This document shows positions 18,976 through 28,088 of a stretch of DNA of 64,000 nt, piece by piece. Source of the DNA: Formosimonas limnophila (GTDB lineage: Bacteria; Pseudomonadota; Gammaproteobacteria; Burkholderiales; Burkholderiaceae); contig NZ_BMZG01000007.1 in NCBI RefSeq assembly GCF_014652675.1, positions 62,001 to 126,000 on the forward strand, in the 5' to 3' direction. A model generated the notes under the pieces. It had not been told where the DNA came from. It was given only the letters and a program-made list of their open reading frames with translations, and searched no databases. The translations under genes were made by a program, and so were the position numbers. How positions within the stretch are numbered: the first letter of the stretch is position 1; the number at the start of each line of letters is the position of its first letter.

Positions 18976-20325
18976 ATGATGCGTTTGATTGGTGTTCGTG
19001 TGTTTTTAAGCGTTTGTTTGATGTTGTCGTTGCCTGTGGTGTCGGCAGCGCCTGATATTGCGCAAATTGTGCGCACCAGTGCGCCGAGTGTGGTAACGGT
19101 ACAGGCAGTTCAGTGGGTCAAAGTGAAAGTGCCTGAAGAATACAAAAACATCACAAGTGACCCTGTCTATCAGGTCTTTACACGGGTATTCGGTGATGGC
19201 GATGAGCCACCTGTAAAAGCAGACGCCGCACCTGTGGTGAAGAAAAAAACGCAAGGCAGCGGCTTCATCATCGCTCCAAATGGGGTGGTTTTGACGAATT
19301 ATCACATTGTGGTGGGCGCTCACGAGATTTATGTGCAGCTCTCTGACAAGCGACGACTCAAAGCGACATTGCTGCGTAGTGACTCGAAACGTGACATGGC
19401 CGTGCTCAAAGTCGCAGCAGGTAGCTTACCCGCTTTACCCATGGCGGACAATGTGGCTGAGGGTGAGTTCGTCTTGGCCGTTGGGGCGAATCAAAAAGGC
19501 GTGTCTGCAGGTGTGGTGCGTGCGGATTTGGCTCTGACCAAATCACTGGGTTTGCTCACTGATGTGGACATTGACAAGTCAAACACGGGCGGCCCACTTT
19601 TAAACACTCAGGGTGAAGTGCTTGCGCTGAACTCAAACTTGCTTAAATCGCAGCAGGGTTTAACACGCCATGTCATGGTGTCAAAACTGGTGAGCAGCAA
19701 AGATTTGGCACAAAAGCTACCGCAAACATGGCAACAGCTTGGCTTTCAAGCTGAGAATGTGACCGAAAAAACACAAACGGAACTGGGTTTACCGAACGCC
19801 ACAGGTGCATGGGTGCGAAACATCGATGCAGGCAGCCCTGCAGCTCGCGCCGGATTGCTTAAAGGCGATGTGATTGTGGCTCTGGAGTCTCAGCGGGTGA
19901 TTGATGTGTCGGATTTGAGTGCGTTGCGTGACTTTTTGAGTCAAGGCGATGAAGTTGAAGTGACCGTTTGGCGTGGTGGTGACCGTCGAGAGTTGCGCAT
20001 GTCGATTCCGAAGGCGACGAATGCTTTTGATGAGGCCAATTTCTTTGCATGGCAGCGATTGGGACTGAAAGTTCGCGGGCTAACGCCTGCTCAAAAAAGC
20101 CAAGTGTCCTCAGACAATGGTGTGCAAATTGCCTTTGTTCAAGGAGCTGCACAGGCGGCTGGCTTACAGGCTGGTGATGTTTTGCTCTCTTTGAATCAAC
20201 AGGATATCAGAAGTGTGGAAGGATTTAATCAAGCAGCCAAAACCTTTGCGACAGGTCAGAGTGTCTTTGTGTATGTCGTGCGTGGTGCCACACGCCAGTT
20301 TGTGGGCATTGAGGTGCGTGATTAA
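18976..20325 (+). CDS. DegP/HtrA-like periplasmic protein with Thr at the catalytic Ser position
   Basis: This exported protein (signal peptide MMRLIGVRVFLSVCLMLSLP, cleavage near SAA) has a trypsin-like domain and two PDZ domains (about residues 260-345 and 360-449). From the Met at 18976 the triad reads His110 (LTNYHIV), Asp140 (SKRDMAVL) and Thr204 in SNTGGPLLN, where HtrA proteases have NSGGPL. The oxyanion-side segment that usually reads GDPFG is GANQKG. It is probably weak, inactive or a chaperone-only form. The stop overlaps the next ATG (TAATG), so it is co-translated with the glutaredoxin-like gene. Confidence 0.88.
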   Translation: MMRLIGVRVFLSVCLMLSLPVVSAAPDIAQIVRTSAPSVVTVQAVQWVKVKVPEEYKNITSDPVYQVFTRVFGDGDEPPVKADAAPVVKKKTQGSGFIIAPNGVVLTNYHIVVGAHEIYVQLSDKRRLKATLLRSDSKRDMAVLKVAAGSLPALPMADNVAEGEFVLAVGANQKGVSAGVVRADLALTKSLGLLTDVDIDKSNTGGPLLNTQGEVLALNSNLLKSQQGLTRHVMVSKLVSSKDLAQKLPQTWQQLGFQAENVTEKTQTELGLPNATGAWVRNIDAGSPAARAGLLKGDVIVALESQRVIDVSDLSALRDFLSQGDEVEVTVWRGGDRRELRMSIPKATNAFDEANFFAWQRLGLKVRGLTPAQKSQVSSDNGVQIAFVQGAAQAAGLQAGDVLLSLNQQDIRSVEGFNQAAKTFATGQSVFVYVVRGATRQFVGIEVRD

Positions 20326-20594
20326 TGATGGTATTGCAGCTTCGTGTGATTGGGCGAGAAGACTGCCATTTGTGTCATGACATGGTGGCTGATTTGCAGG
20401 TGTTGCAAAAACGATTTGCCTTTGATTTAATGTGGCTTGATATTGAAGACGATGTGGCTTTGCAAGAGTTATGGGCAATGAAAATCCCTGTGTTGTTGGA
20501 TGAGATGGGGTGTGAATTGTGTCATGGCCGTTTGAATGTGGATGTTTTGGAACAACGGTTTTTGAGTCATCGTGGTTCAGTCAATAATGGGTGA
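20325..20594 (+). CDS. Glutaredoxin-like (DUF836-type) thioredoxin-fold protein
   Basis: The 89-residue protein has the redox motif CHLC (GREDCHLCHDM) at the start of a thioredoxin-like fold. A cis-proline motif, MKIPVLL, comes later, and a further pair of cysteines in GCELCHG may also be redox active. Such genes commonly follow degP/mucD-like genes in betaproteobacteria. Translational coupling to the protease-like gene (1-base overlap) supports a shared role in envelope protein quality control, which is inference. Confidence 0.82.
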   Translation: MMVLQLRVIGREDCHLCHDMVADLQVLQKRFAFDLMWLDIEDDVALQELWAMKIPVLLDEMGCELCHGRLNVDVLEQRFLSHRGSVNNG

Positions 20595-20597
20595 GAG

Positions 20598-21410
20598 ATG
20601 GATAAAGTGATAAAAGCACTGACACGTGCCGCTGTGATGATGTTGACGCCACGCGTTTGGGGTTTGGTGTGGCGTCCTGTGTTGGTGTCGTTGCTGTTTT
20701 GGGGCGTGATTATTGGTGTGGGTTGGTGGCTGATGGGCGACGCAATCAGCCTGCGACTCAACGATTGGCAGACATCTGCCACATCAACGCAAGGCTGGTG
20801 GTCTCGAGCCTTGGACTGGTTAATTGGTGCAGGGACATTTTTGCTGATTTCTTTGTTGTGGTTGATGGCTGTGGTATTCTCGTCAATGTTTTTGATTAGT
20901 GTGTTTGGCATGAGTCACATCAACCAAGCCGTTGCCGAACGACATTTCCCTGAATTGATGTCGCATAAGGGTTTATCGACTTGGCACAGTATTCGCCACA
21001 TGGTGGGCTGGACGTTTTGGTTCGCATTTTTTTGGTTGGTGACGACACCTGCATATTTCCTCGCAGGAATTGGCGCTGTGATTCAGACGGGTGTGATGGC
21101 GCGTTATAATCAAAAGGTGTTTGCGTTCGATGCCTTGGCCAACCATGCGACATCTGAGGAGTACGAGCGGATTGGTCGTGGACACAATATGAATTTATTT
21201 TTGCTGGGTGTCGCGGTGACATTGATGGGGGCTGTGCCGACGTTTATTTGGATGGGCTCGGTGATTGGGGTGGTGTTGATTCCACTCACGGCCTTGCTGT
21301 CTGTGTTGACTTTTACGGCATTGTTTACTTTTTGTGGTTTGGCTTATAGTTGTTATTGTTTAGAGGCTTTGCGTGATTTGCGTGCGCAAACGCCCATTTT
21401 AAAGAAATAG
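20598..21410 (+). CDS. EI24-domain inner-membrane protein (CysZ-like)
   Basis: The 270-residue protein has about five to six hydrophobic segments. It follows the EI24/CysZ-like pattern of betaproteobacterial membrane proteins, for example LTPRVWGLVWRPVLVSLLFW at the N-terminus and the central MLISV-like helix pair. The function of this branch is not known. CysZ itself carries sulfate, but that cannot be assumed here. It lies 3 bp after the glutaredoxin-like gene and 7 bp before the CinA-like gene. Confidence 0.78.
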   Translation: MDKVIKALTRAAVMMLTPRVWGLVWRPVLVSLLFWGVIIGVGWWLMGDAISLRLNDWQTSATSTQGWWSRALDWLIGAGTFLLISLLWLMAVVFSSMFLISVFGMSHINQAVAERHFPELMSHKGLSTWHSIRHMVGWTFWFAFFWLVTTPAYFLAGIGAVIQTGVMARYNQKVFAFDALANHATSEEYERIGRGHNMNLFLLGVAVTLMGAVPTFIWMGSVIGVVLIPLTALLSVLTFTALFTFCGLAYSCYCLEALRDLRAQTPILKK

Positions 21411-21417
21411 GAATCTG

Positions 21418-22209
21418 ATGGACTTTGGTTTGTTGATTATTGGCGATGAGATTTTGCATGGTACACGGGTTGATGCGCATTTTTCAGCGGTGAAGTCGAT
21501 GTTGGCTGATCGTGGCCTGCGTTTAAAATGGGTCACCTATCTTGCGGATGAGCCTGAACAGATTGTCGCGTCGTTGCAGCGCAGTTTTGCGGCGGGAGAG
21601 GTGGTATTTGTCACGGGCGGCATTGGTGGCACACCTGATGATCACACACGCCAAGCCGCTGCTGCTGCGCTGAACTTGCCGCTGGTTGAGCATCCTGAGG
21701 CGGCCAAGCTGATTAATCAGATTGGGTTAGAGCGCGGTGATGATTTAGACAGCCCATTACAAAAGCAGCGTTTGCAGATGGCGAACTTCCCAGAAGGTGC
21801 AGACATCATCCCAAATCCATTTAATCGCATTGCGGGTTTTAGCATTCGAGCGCATTATTTTGTCCCAGGTTTTCCTGTCATGGCGCACCCGATGTTGGCG
21901 TGGGTGCTGGATACTTACTATGCTGAACAATCTTTGCGAGCGCGGCACGAGCACATATCTGCACAGGTATTCGGTTTGCAAGAATCCCAAATTTCACCAC
22001 TGATGGTGATGATTGAGCAGCGATTCGCGGGTGTAAAAACCTACAGTTTGCCCACTGTAGGTGCTCAATTGAAAAACGGGGTCTCTGTGAAAGTCTATCA
22101 GATTGAGCTGGGCGTCAAAGCTAGTGGTGCTGCGTGCGATGATTTATCACCCGCATGGCAAACACTCGTGCAGGCAGTGCGTGATATTGGCGGTGAGATT
22201 GAGCTGTAG
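21418..22209 (+). CDS. Molybdopterin-binding, CinA N-terminal-like protein
   Basis: The 263-residue protein has the MoCF-biosynthesis/CinA fold: FGLLIIGDEILHGTRVDAH at the start, then FVTGGIGGTPDDHTRQA. NPFNRIAGF and FVPGFPVM follow. It lacks the CinA C-terminal amidase domain. Members of this stand-alone group are annotated as competence/damage-inducible A-like, with unproven roles. It closes the co-directional run that begins at the DegP-like gene. Confidence 0.85.
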   Translation: MDFGLLIIGDEILHGTRVDAHFSAVKSMLADRGLRLKWVTYLADEPEQIVASLQRSFAAGEVVFVTGGIGGTPDDHTRQAAAAALNLPLVEHPEAAKLINQIGLERGDDLDSPLQKQRLQMANFPEGADIIPNPFNRIAGFSIRAHYFVPGFPVMAHPMLAWVLDTYYAEQSLRARHEHISAQVFGLQESQISPLMVMIEQRFAGVKTYSLPTVGAQLKNGVSVKVYQIELGVKASGAACDDLSPAWQTLVQAVRDIGGEIEL

Positions 22210-22268
22210 AATACACCCACCCACAACTTGCTTTTGTCTGTTTGCTGGGGTAAGAAGATTCTTCGCTT

Positions 22269-23513
22269 TTAAATCAAGTCTTTCATGTGCAATGCGCGCA
22301 GTCGTGGTGCGACTTTTGTGGCTACTGCAACGACCAAGAACGTCACCCCCGCGCCTGTGAGCACGGAAGGAATCAATCCCAGCCATTTGGCAGCTAATCC
22401 TGACTCAAAAGCACCCAGCTCGTTTGACGAGCCAATGAATAAACCATTGATGGCAGAAACACGACCACGCATGTCATCGGGCGTGGACAATTGCAGGATG
22501 GTTGAGCGAAGCACCACCGACACACTGTCAAACAAACCCGATACTGCCAAAGCCAAAACGCTGAGCCAAAGTACTTTGGACAGGGCAAACACCATCATAC
22601 ATGCGCCAAAACCAGTGACAGCGCCGAGTAAAATCTTCCCCGCATGTCGGTCAATTGGGTGTTTGGTCAAATACAACCCCATGGACAAAGCGCCGATGGC
22701 GGGTGCTGCACGCAGTAAGCCGAGTGTTTCTGGGCCGCTGTGCAGCACATCGGCTACGAAGGCGGGTAACAGTGCCATCGCACCGCCAAACAGAACGGCG
22801 AACATATCCAAAGCCAAGGCGGAAAGCAAAATCTGATGGCCAAACACAAACCGCAACCCCTGGCCAATGTCTGAGAAAACAGCACGCACATCGCCAGCAT
22901 GTGGCAGTTTGGCTGGGGCGGCAACGACGTTTGGAATGAGCCACAAAGCCACGACAGACAGCACAGCGAATACAACTGTCACTCCATAAACCATGGACAC
23001 ACTGCCAAAGTACAATAAACCGCCAGCAATGGCAGGGCCACCAATTTGAGCCAACTGAAAGATGGATGAGCCGATACCTGCCGCGCGTGCATAGTCACTG
23101 CGCTCAACCAGCTGCACCAGCAATGTATTGTAGACAGGGCTTAAAAATGCGCGAGCGAAGCCAGACAGCGCAATGGCCGCATAGATGGGGACTGTTCCCC
23201 AGCTTTGCACCTGCTCAGAGGGCAGAAGCGAGTAAACCAATAAAGCCGATGTCATGAGCACCAGTAGCGAGCAAGCCATGAGGCCTAAGCGACGTTTGTT
23301 GTACCGATCAACGGCATAACCTGCAAACAAAGCGCTGGCGAAATAAGGGATTACTTCCGCCAAGCCGATCAAGCCCAAAGCTAGAGCATCAGCTGTCAGT
23401 TGGTAGATTTGCCAGCCAACCACCACCGCTGTGATTTGGTAACACAAGATGACAAATAACCGATAGGACAGCAAGGCGATAAATGAGCGGGAGACAAAAG
23501 TATAGTGCGGCAT
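22269..23513 (-). CDS. MFS transporter (enterobactin-exporter EntS-like)
   Basis: This 414-residue, 12-helix carrier starts at the ATG at 23513 (MPHYTFVSRSF). Features include VVVGWQIYQLTADALALGLIG, GYAVDRYNKRR between helices 2 and 3, and a central ARAAGIGSSIFQLAQIGGP motif. The pattern is that of the MFS_3/EntS group, which exports drugs or siderophores. The substrate is not readable. The frame is open further upstream, but that part crosses a terminator. It converges with the CinA-like gene. Confidence 0.87.
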   Translation of the reverse strand: MPHYTFVSRSFIALLSYRLFVILCYQITAVVVGWQIYQLTADALALGLIGLAEVIPYFASALFAGYAVDRYNKRRLGLMACSLLVLMTSALLVYSLLPSEQVQSWGTVPIYAAIALSGFARAFLSPVYNTLLVQLVERSDYARAAGIGSSIFQLAQIGGPAIAGGLLYFGSVSMVYGVTVVFAVLSVVALWLIPNVVAAPAKLPHAGDVRAVFSDIGQGLRFVFGHQILLSALALDMFAVLFGGAMALLPAFVADVLHSGPETLGLLRAAPAIGALSMGLYLTKHPIDRHAGKILLGAVTGFGACMMVFALSKVLWLSVLALAVSGLFDSVSVVLRSTILQLSTPDDMRGRVSAINGLFIGSSNELGAFESGLAAKWLGLIPSVLTGAGVTFLVVAVATKVAPRLRALHMKDLI

Positions 23514-23572
23514 AGTGTGTGTAAAATAGGCCAGCGCCAAGTTACCAAATAAAGATAAAAATAATAGAAAAC

Positions 23573-23602
23573 AAAAACCCCAGCACGCTGCTGGGGTTTT
23601 TT
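23573..23602. terminator. Terminator between NlpC/P60 gene and MFS gene
   Basis: A CCCCAGCA / TGCTGGGG stem is flanked by AAAAA and TTTTTT. It can terminate the NlpC/P60 gene on the minus strand. Confidence 0.8.
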
Positions 23603-23610
23603 GGTGTGGT

Positions 23611-24159
23611 TTACATCCCCTGTGGGGCGTTACCAGAAAAGCTGTTGGGGTTGACGCTGCTGCCACTGACGCGGCGTGCACCGTTGAAGCGGGACTTCCA
23701 GTAAGGAATGTCCAAACTTTCAACACTCACAGAGCGACCAGAGCGTGGTGAGTGAATGAACATGCTGTTTCCTAAATAAATGCCGACATGTGAGTTTGCA
23801 AAGCCACGTGTGTTAAAAAACACCAAATCACCAGGAGCCATGCTACCACTACCAACGGCTTCCCCTGTGCGACCCATATCAGACGCAATGCGTGGCAGAT
23901 TAATGCCTGCGCTTTTGAATACATATTGAACATATCCACTGCAATCGAGTCCTGTCGAAGGCGACGTACCGCCAAAGCGGTACTTAACACCGACCAAGTC
24001 CATGGCTTTGGATACCAAGCGTTGGGTGAATGAGTCATCAGCAGAAGCAGAAATACTGGCGATGGTTAAACTGGTGCCGATGGTGACGGCAATCATGCGT
24101 TTGAGGGTGCGTGTGAATCGAGTTGTCACAGCGCGTTTGAGGTCAATCGAAAAAAACAT
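23611..24159 (-). CDS. NlpC/P60 family peptidoglycan hydrolase
   Basis: This exported cysteine peptidase of 182 residues has an N-terminal membrane/signal segment (LKRMIAVTIGTSLTIASISASA). The catalytic core follows: cysteine in TGLDCSGYVQYVF, then MAPGDLVFF, histidine in NSHVGIYLG, and FIHSPRSG. It should cut the peptide stems of peptidoglycan in the periplasm. The start is taken at 24159 (MFFSIDL), after an AGGAAG-like site. A terminator follows. Confidence 0.9.
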   Translation of the reverse strand: MFFSIDLKRAVTTRFTRTLKRMIAVTIGTSLTIASISASADDSFTQRLVSKAMDLVGVKYRFGGTSPSTGLDCSGYVQYVFKSAGINLPRIASDMGRTGEAVGSGSMAPGDLVFFNTRGFANSHVGIYLGNSMFIHSPRSGRSVSVESLDIPYWKSRFNGARRVSGSSVNPNSFSGNAPQGM

Positions 24160-24450
24160 GTGCTTCCTTTTTAGCAATCATCCACTGAACTTCAGTATCA
24201 TCAGTGAATAGGTTGGGCGTCAGGTAAAAGGTCTTTCGTGCCAAATGTCATCCTGTGGGATGACATGGCGAAACCTGTGCGCCAAGTTTCAAAGGGAGCA
24301 TTGTACCCAAAGCCACCCTGTCTGTCAAATAAGGCTTTGATTGGATTGAGAAATTTGGTTTTTACCGTTTTTTGTAGGTTGCTTGAGCGATTCTGATGAG
24401 TCAGTACAAGCTCACGATTCGTCGATAAGGACATTGTGCTTGAGTAAAAT
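24160..24450. other. Gene-free stretch with an 8-bp hairpin
   Basis: No gene is supported here. The one clear structure is TGTCATCC-TGTG-GGATGACA at 24246-24265, a perfect stem with a 4-base loop. It lacks the T tract of a terminator on either strand. Confidence 0.6.
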
Positions 24451-25100
24451 TCAATTTTCACCCTCACGCGGTAGTGCAGGTAAGGTGACACGGACGATGG
24501 TACCCTGTGCATCGCCTTGTGTCTTTGAGCCTGTAAATACCACTATGCCATTGTGATTGCGTATAACGGTTGAGACCATGCGCAGGCCGACCACTAAGCT
24601 GCCTGCTGCGTCGGTGGTGCCTTGGCTGCTTTGATTCTGTTGCGTGGCGGTTAGTCCCATCAGCGTTTGGTTGAGTCCAGCGATTTGCTTCTCAGACATG
24701 CCGATGCCTTTATCACGGATGACACAATGCACTCGATTGGTGCTCGTGTCCACTGACAGTGATATGAAGACGCCGGCCTGAGTCACTGTAACGCACCGCA
24801 TTGGTGAGTAAATTCATGAAGGCACGCGTCAGCATTCCCGCATCACCCCAAACCCATGTGTGCTCGAATAGATTATCCATGGTGCGATTGAGTTCGAGGC
24901 GAATGTCTTTGGCTGTCGCTTGTGCTTGTATTTGACTCATGGCTAATTGCAGCAGGGTGACGGCATTGACCTCAAGCATGTTGTATCGACCATCTGGTGT
25001 TTATGCCAAATGCACCAGATTATTAATGGCATCCAAGGTGTGTTGCACCTTATATGACACCTGATGAAGCAGGCTGTCAATGCTCAAACCTGAGCCTTTT
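24451..25100 (-). pseudogene. Remnant of a sensor histidine kinase
   Basis: Pieces of a kinase C-terminus lie in different frames. A DHp-like helix (SLLHQVSYKVQHTLDAINNL) is stopped by a TAA near 25004. The N box, FMNLLTNAVRYSDSG, is followed by a frameshift near 24780. The G1 box, VIRDKGIGMSEKQI, and the G2 region lie in the next frame, which ends PREGEN. The phospho-acceptor histidine is not evident, and the N-terminal sensor and any response regulator are absent. It is a decayed gene with no expected function. Confidence 0.82.
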
Positions 25101-25182
25101 GAGCGATAACATTATTAATACTATTTGCGGCGAATAGCGGGATTAACAGTTACGCAGGCCTTTAAGTGTTTGTGTTTGATAT

Positions 25183-25211
25183 AAAAAAGACGCGATGAAT
25201 GCGTCTTTTTT
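25183..25211. terminator. Terminator after the small secreted protein gene
   Basis: AAAAAAGACGC and GCGTCTTTTTT arms flank GATGAAT. On the minus strand it follows the small secreted-protein gene by a few bases. Confidence 0.8.
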
Positions 25212-25213
25212 CG

Positions 25214-25465
25214 TCATTTGCTGTACTGATAGCCGAGGTCAATCTGACCGTAAAGTTGCACGGAGCTTTTCTCGGGTTGTGCACTATCACGTTTAAACAT
25301 ACGGGCTACGGCTTTGTCGCTGTCAGAGAGGGGCGCTTCGAGTCTGACTCCGACGTAACTGTCTTTACCGACGCTTTGCTCTTGCTGGACAAACACGCTG
25401 GTATCTGCGAATGCTGTTGAGCTAATCAAAGTCGTTGCAATGGCTAAAGTGGTTTTGATCTTCAT
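25214..25465 (-). CDS. Small exported protein with a porin-like C-terminal motif
   Basis: This 83-residue product has a good signal peptide (MKIKTTLAIATTLISSTAFA). The mature part ends SSVQLYGQIDLGYQYSK. SSV-x-LYG-x-ID-xG is the hallmark first strand of Burkholderiales general porins. Here it sits at the very end, before a clean stop and terminator. It may be a truncated porin relic or an independent small envelope protein. AAGGAGCGAC precedes the ATG. I cannot assign a function. Confidence 0.6.
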   Translation of the reverse strand: MKIKTTLAIATTLISSTAFADTSVFVQQEQSVGKDSYVGVRLEAPLSDSDKAVARMFKRDSAQPEKSSVQLYGQIDLGYQYSK

Positions 25466-25585
25466 GTCGCTCCTTGTGGGTGATGTGTGAAAAGATACCA
25501 CATGCTAATACACGAATGTGGAGAGAGGTTGACAAGTGGCCAGTACCGAGTTCTCCATGAAAGCACCTAAGTGAAACGTTTTGAC

Positions 25586-26302
25586 TCAGTATTTTGAGAC
25601 ATTCTGTAACCAACGCGTGTACAGATGTCTTGCGACGGCTTGTGCGCCTTCGGTATAAACCCAGTTATCGTGGCGGATCTTTTCTTCGGAGTGGATGTTT
25701 TGCTCATTGGCAAGCTCGATGTCGCTGCGAGCGGTGTCCAGCCAGTGGTTGATTTTTTCGGGCAACGCCTCGACGTGAAACTGCATGCCGAGGTGGATGC
25801 CATCGAGTGCGAATGCTTGGTTTAAGCAATACAAACTGCCTGCGAGTAGCTGTGCTTGTGGCGGCGGCAGGTAGGTTTCGTTGTGCCATTCGAACAATGT
25901 CACGGGGTTTAGTCCGCCAAACCATTCATAAGCAGCAGCGGTGTGCAAGGGACTGATTTTGTGCCAACCAATTTCTGAGGCTGGGGCTTTGATGACGATG
26001 CCACCTGCTGCTCGTGCGAGCATCTGACCGCCGAGGCAATGACCGATGACAGGGATGCGGTGTGAGATGGCTTCGTGAATCAGGCCATAGGCTTGAGCGA
26101 GGTGTGGGTAAACTGCATCGTCATTTGCGCTCATCGCGCCACCCATAATGGCAAAGCCGCTGTAGTCGAGAATGGAGTAAGGCAAAAGGTCGCCTGCTTC
26201 AATGTTGACGACCACATGAGGGATTTCCCAATTCACGAGGCAGTCTGTGAAGTAACCAGGCCAGTCATAGTGTGCGTGTTGGAGGACTAAGATGGGTTTC
26301 AT
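25586..26302 (-). CDS. Class I glutamine amidotransferase-like protein
   Basis: The 238-residue protein has the GATase1 nucleophile elbow VIGHCLGGQMLARA and the catalytic His-Glu pair in MQFHVEALPEK. It resembles stand-alone GMP-synthase-like amidotransferases (YfeJ type), which may cleave gamma-glutamyl compounds. No partner synthase domain is adjacent. The 204 bp before the next gene upstream hold nothing I can support. The substrate is unknown. Confidence 0.85.
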   Translation of the reverse strand: MKPILVLQHAHYDWPGYFTDCLVNWEIPHVVVNIEAGDLLPYSILDYSGFAIMGGAMSANDDAVYPHLAQAYGLIHEAISHRIPVIGHCLGGQMLARAAGGIVIKAPASEIGWHKISPLHTAAAYEWFGGLNPVTLFEWHNETYLPPPQAQLLAGSLYCLNQAFALDGIHLGMQFHVEALPEKINHWLDTARSDIELANEQNIHSEEKIRHDNWVYTEGAQAVARHLYTRWLQNVSKY

Positions 26303-26506
26303 AATAAGTGCCTTTGAAAATAATGTGGTTTATTTTAGCCGAATCCGATCACAATGGTAAAGAGGCTATGCATGGTTCTGATGCAATGATTAGAAGCCCA
26401 CTGGCCGAAAAAGACAAGTCCGCGCCACCAAAGGTTAGAGACACCATGTCAGATATTTGGTGGCGGTTGAACTCGGTTTCATTTACTCGGTGACATGTGT
26501 CGCCCG

Positions 26507-27877
26507 TCAGATAATCAGTTCTTTCACGCAGCTTTCAAATGCTGTTAAAAACTTCTCAATATCTGCATCTGATGTGTCAGGGCAAACCAGTGTCATATTA
26601 TGAAACGGGGTAATCATCACGCCACGGTTGAGCAGATAAAGGTGAACGGCTTGTTCTAATTCGGCATCCATCGCCGCTTCTGCTTCTTTGCCATTTTTTG
26701 GGGATTCGGGGCAAAACTGAAACTCACTGCGTGCGCCGAGCTGTGTGACGTTCCATGGCAAGTTGTATCGGGCAATCACCGCACGTAAACCATCCGAGAG
26801 TTTGCTTTGTTGTGCGATGATTTGCTCAAATGCCTCTTTGGTCGCGACTTCTGTCAGGTTGGTGGCGAGCAGTGACATGGTAATCATGTTGCCCGATAAA
26901 GTCGTGCCAATGCCTGAATGACCAGGGGGCGCGGCTTCTTTGGCGGCGCGCATTTTTGCGGCCACTTCAGCAGACATACCATACACGGCGCATGGCAAAC
27001 CGCCTGCAATCGCTTTACCCGCGACAATCATGTCTGGCAAAAAGTCGCACAAGCCCGTGTAGCCTGCATAACCCGCGCTGATGGTGTGGGTTTCGTCGAA
27101 AACGAGCAACGTGTCGGTTTCATTGCAGGCGTCGCGCAATTGCTTGAGAAAGCCATCGGCAGGCATTACCATGCCGCAGTTGGTTAGGGCGGGTTCTGTG
27201 AGGACGCAGGCGAATTCTTTGGACACTAGTTTGGCGCGCACGGCGTCGATGTCGTTGAATTCCACCACGTCAGAATACTGGGTCAAATCATAGACTTGAC
27301 CAAGTAAACTGGCACGAGTCGTCGGTGGTGCATCGGGATTGTTCGGGTCTAAATCCACAAACACGTCGTCAATCGTGCCGTGGTAGCAGCCATTGAACAC
27401 CAAGATTTTTTTGCGCTGCGTGATCGCACGCGCCCAACGCACCACAAAGCGGTTCGCATCGGTGGCGGTGGTGGCCAATTGCCAAAACGGCAAGCCAAAA
27501 CGTTCTGTCAATGCTTTGCCTGCTACAGCCGCAGCAGCGGTCGGCAGCATGGCGGTGTAGCCTTCTGTGGATTTTTCGGCGAGTTTGGCAGCGACTGCAG
27601 CAGGGCTGTGGCCAAACATCGCACCTGTGTCACCCAAGCAAAAATCTGAGTACGAGTGGCCGTCTACACAGGTAAAGTGCGCGCCTTGAGCACGCTCAAC
27701 AAACAGCGGCACTGGCGTGCCCCAATCCGCCATCCAATGCAGCGGTACGCCAAAAAGGTAATGTTGCTCTGTTTGTTCAGCGAGTTCTTTTGATTTTGGG
27801 CGAGCGGCGAGAAATGCGGCAGCTTCGCGTTGCGCGATCGTTTTGATACGGTCGCGCGAAATCGTGGGTGTGGTCAT
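26507..27877 (-). CDS. Class III PLP aminotransferase (GSA aminomutase-like)
   Basis: The 456-residue protein has the fold-type I aminotransferase layout. It includes GDTGAMFGHSPAAV, NGCYHGTIDD, LVFDETHTISAGYAG with the PLP aspartate, and the PLP lysine in DMIVAGKAIAGGLP. It is related to glutamate-1-semialdehyde aminomutase, but the ETHT sequence and the extended N-terminus set it apart from HemL. It diverges from a ureohydrolase gene, suggesting a shared guanidino- or amino-compound pathway, which is inference. ACTCC/GGAGT just upstream of the ATG is a good ribosome site. Confidence 0.85.
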   Translation of the reverse strand: MTTPTISRDRIKTIAQREAAAFLAARPKSKELAEQTEQHYLFGVPLHWMADWGTPVPLFVERAQGAHFTCVDGHSYSDFCLGDTGAMFGHSPAAVAAKLAEKSTEGYTAMLPTAAAAVAGKALTERFGLPFWQLATTATDANRFVVRWARAITQRKKILVFNGCYHGTIDDVFVDLDPNNPDAPPTTRASLLGQVYDLTQYSDVVEFNDIDAVRAKLVSKEFACVLTEPALTNCGMVMPADGFLKQLRDACNETDTLLVFDETHTISAGYAGYTGLCDFLPDMIVAGKAIAGGLPCAVYGMSAEVAAKMRAAKEAAPPGHSGIGTTLSGNMITMSLLATNLTEVATKEAFEQIIAQQSKLSDGLRAVIARYNLPWNVTQLGARSEFQFCPESPKNGKEAEAAMDAELEQAVHLYLLNRGVMITPFHNMTLVCPDTSDADIEKFLTAFESCVKELII

Positions 27878-28088
27878 AAAGTACTCCTTAAAAATAATTG
27901 AATAGCCATTGCATTAAAAATATCGCTCAAAAAGCGACGGCTGTATTGTCTCTGATAAATTGGTCTGGTGAACCAGCCAGTTATACGACGGTCATCCATC
28001 CACTTTCTGTGATTTTTTCAATTTTTCTTGCCCTTGCGCTTGCATGGTTTCACAATGCTCATATCCTAACGAATCACGGAGCGATTCT

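Noticed and set aside
26303-26506. Possible small gene between the amidotransferase and aminotransferase genes
   Set aside because: An open frame of 61 codons exists, but it has no ribosome site, no motif and no coding-like composition.
27878-28088. Guanidine riboswitch between the aminotransferase and ureohydrolase genes
   Set aside because: I looked for the ykkC or mini-ykkC motifs, including paired hairpins with ACGR loops, and saw no convincing match. Only a short CTGG/CCAG hairpin is present.
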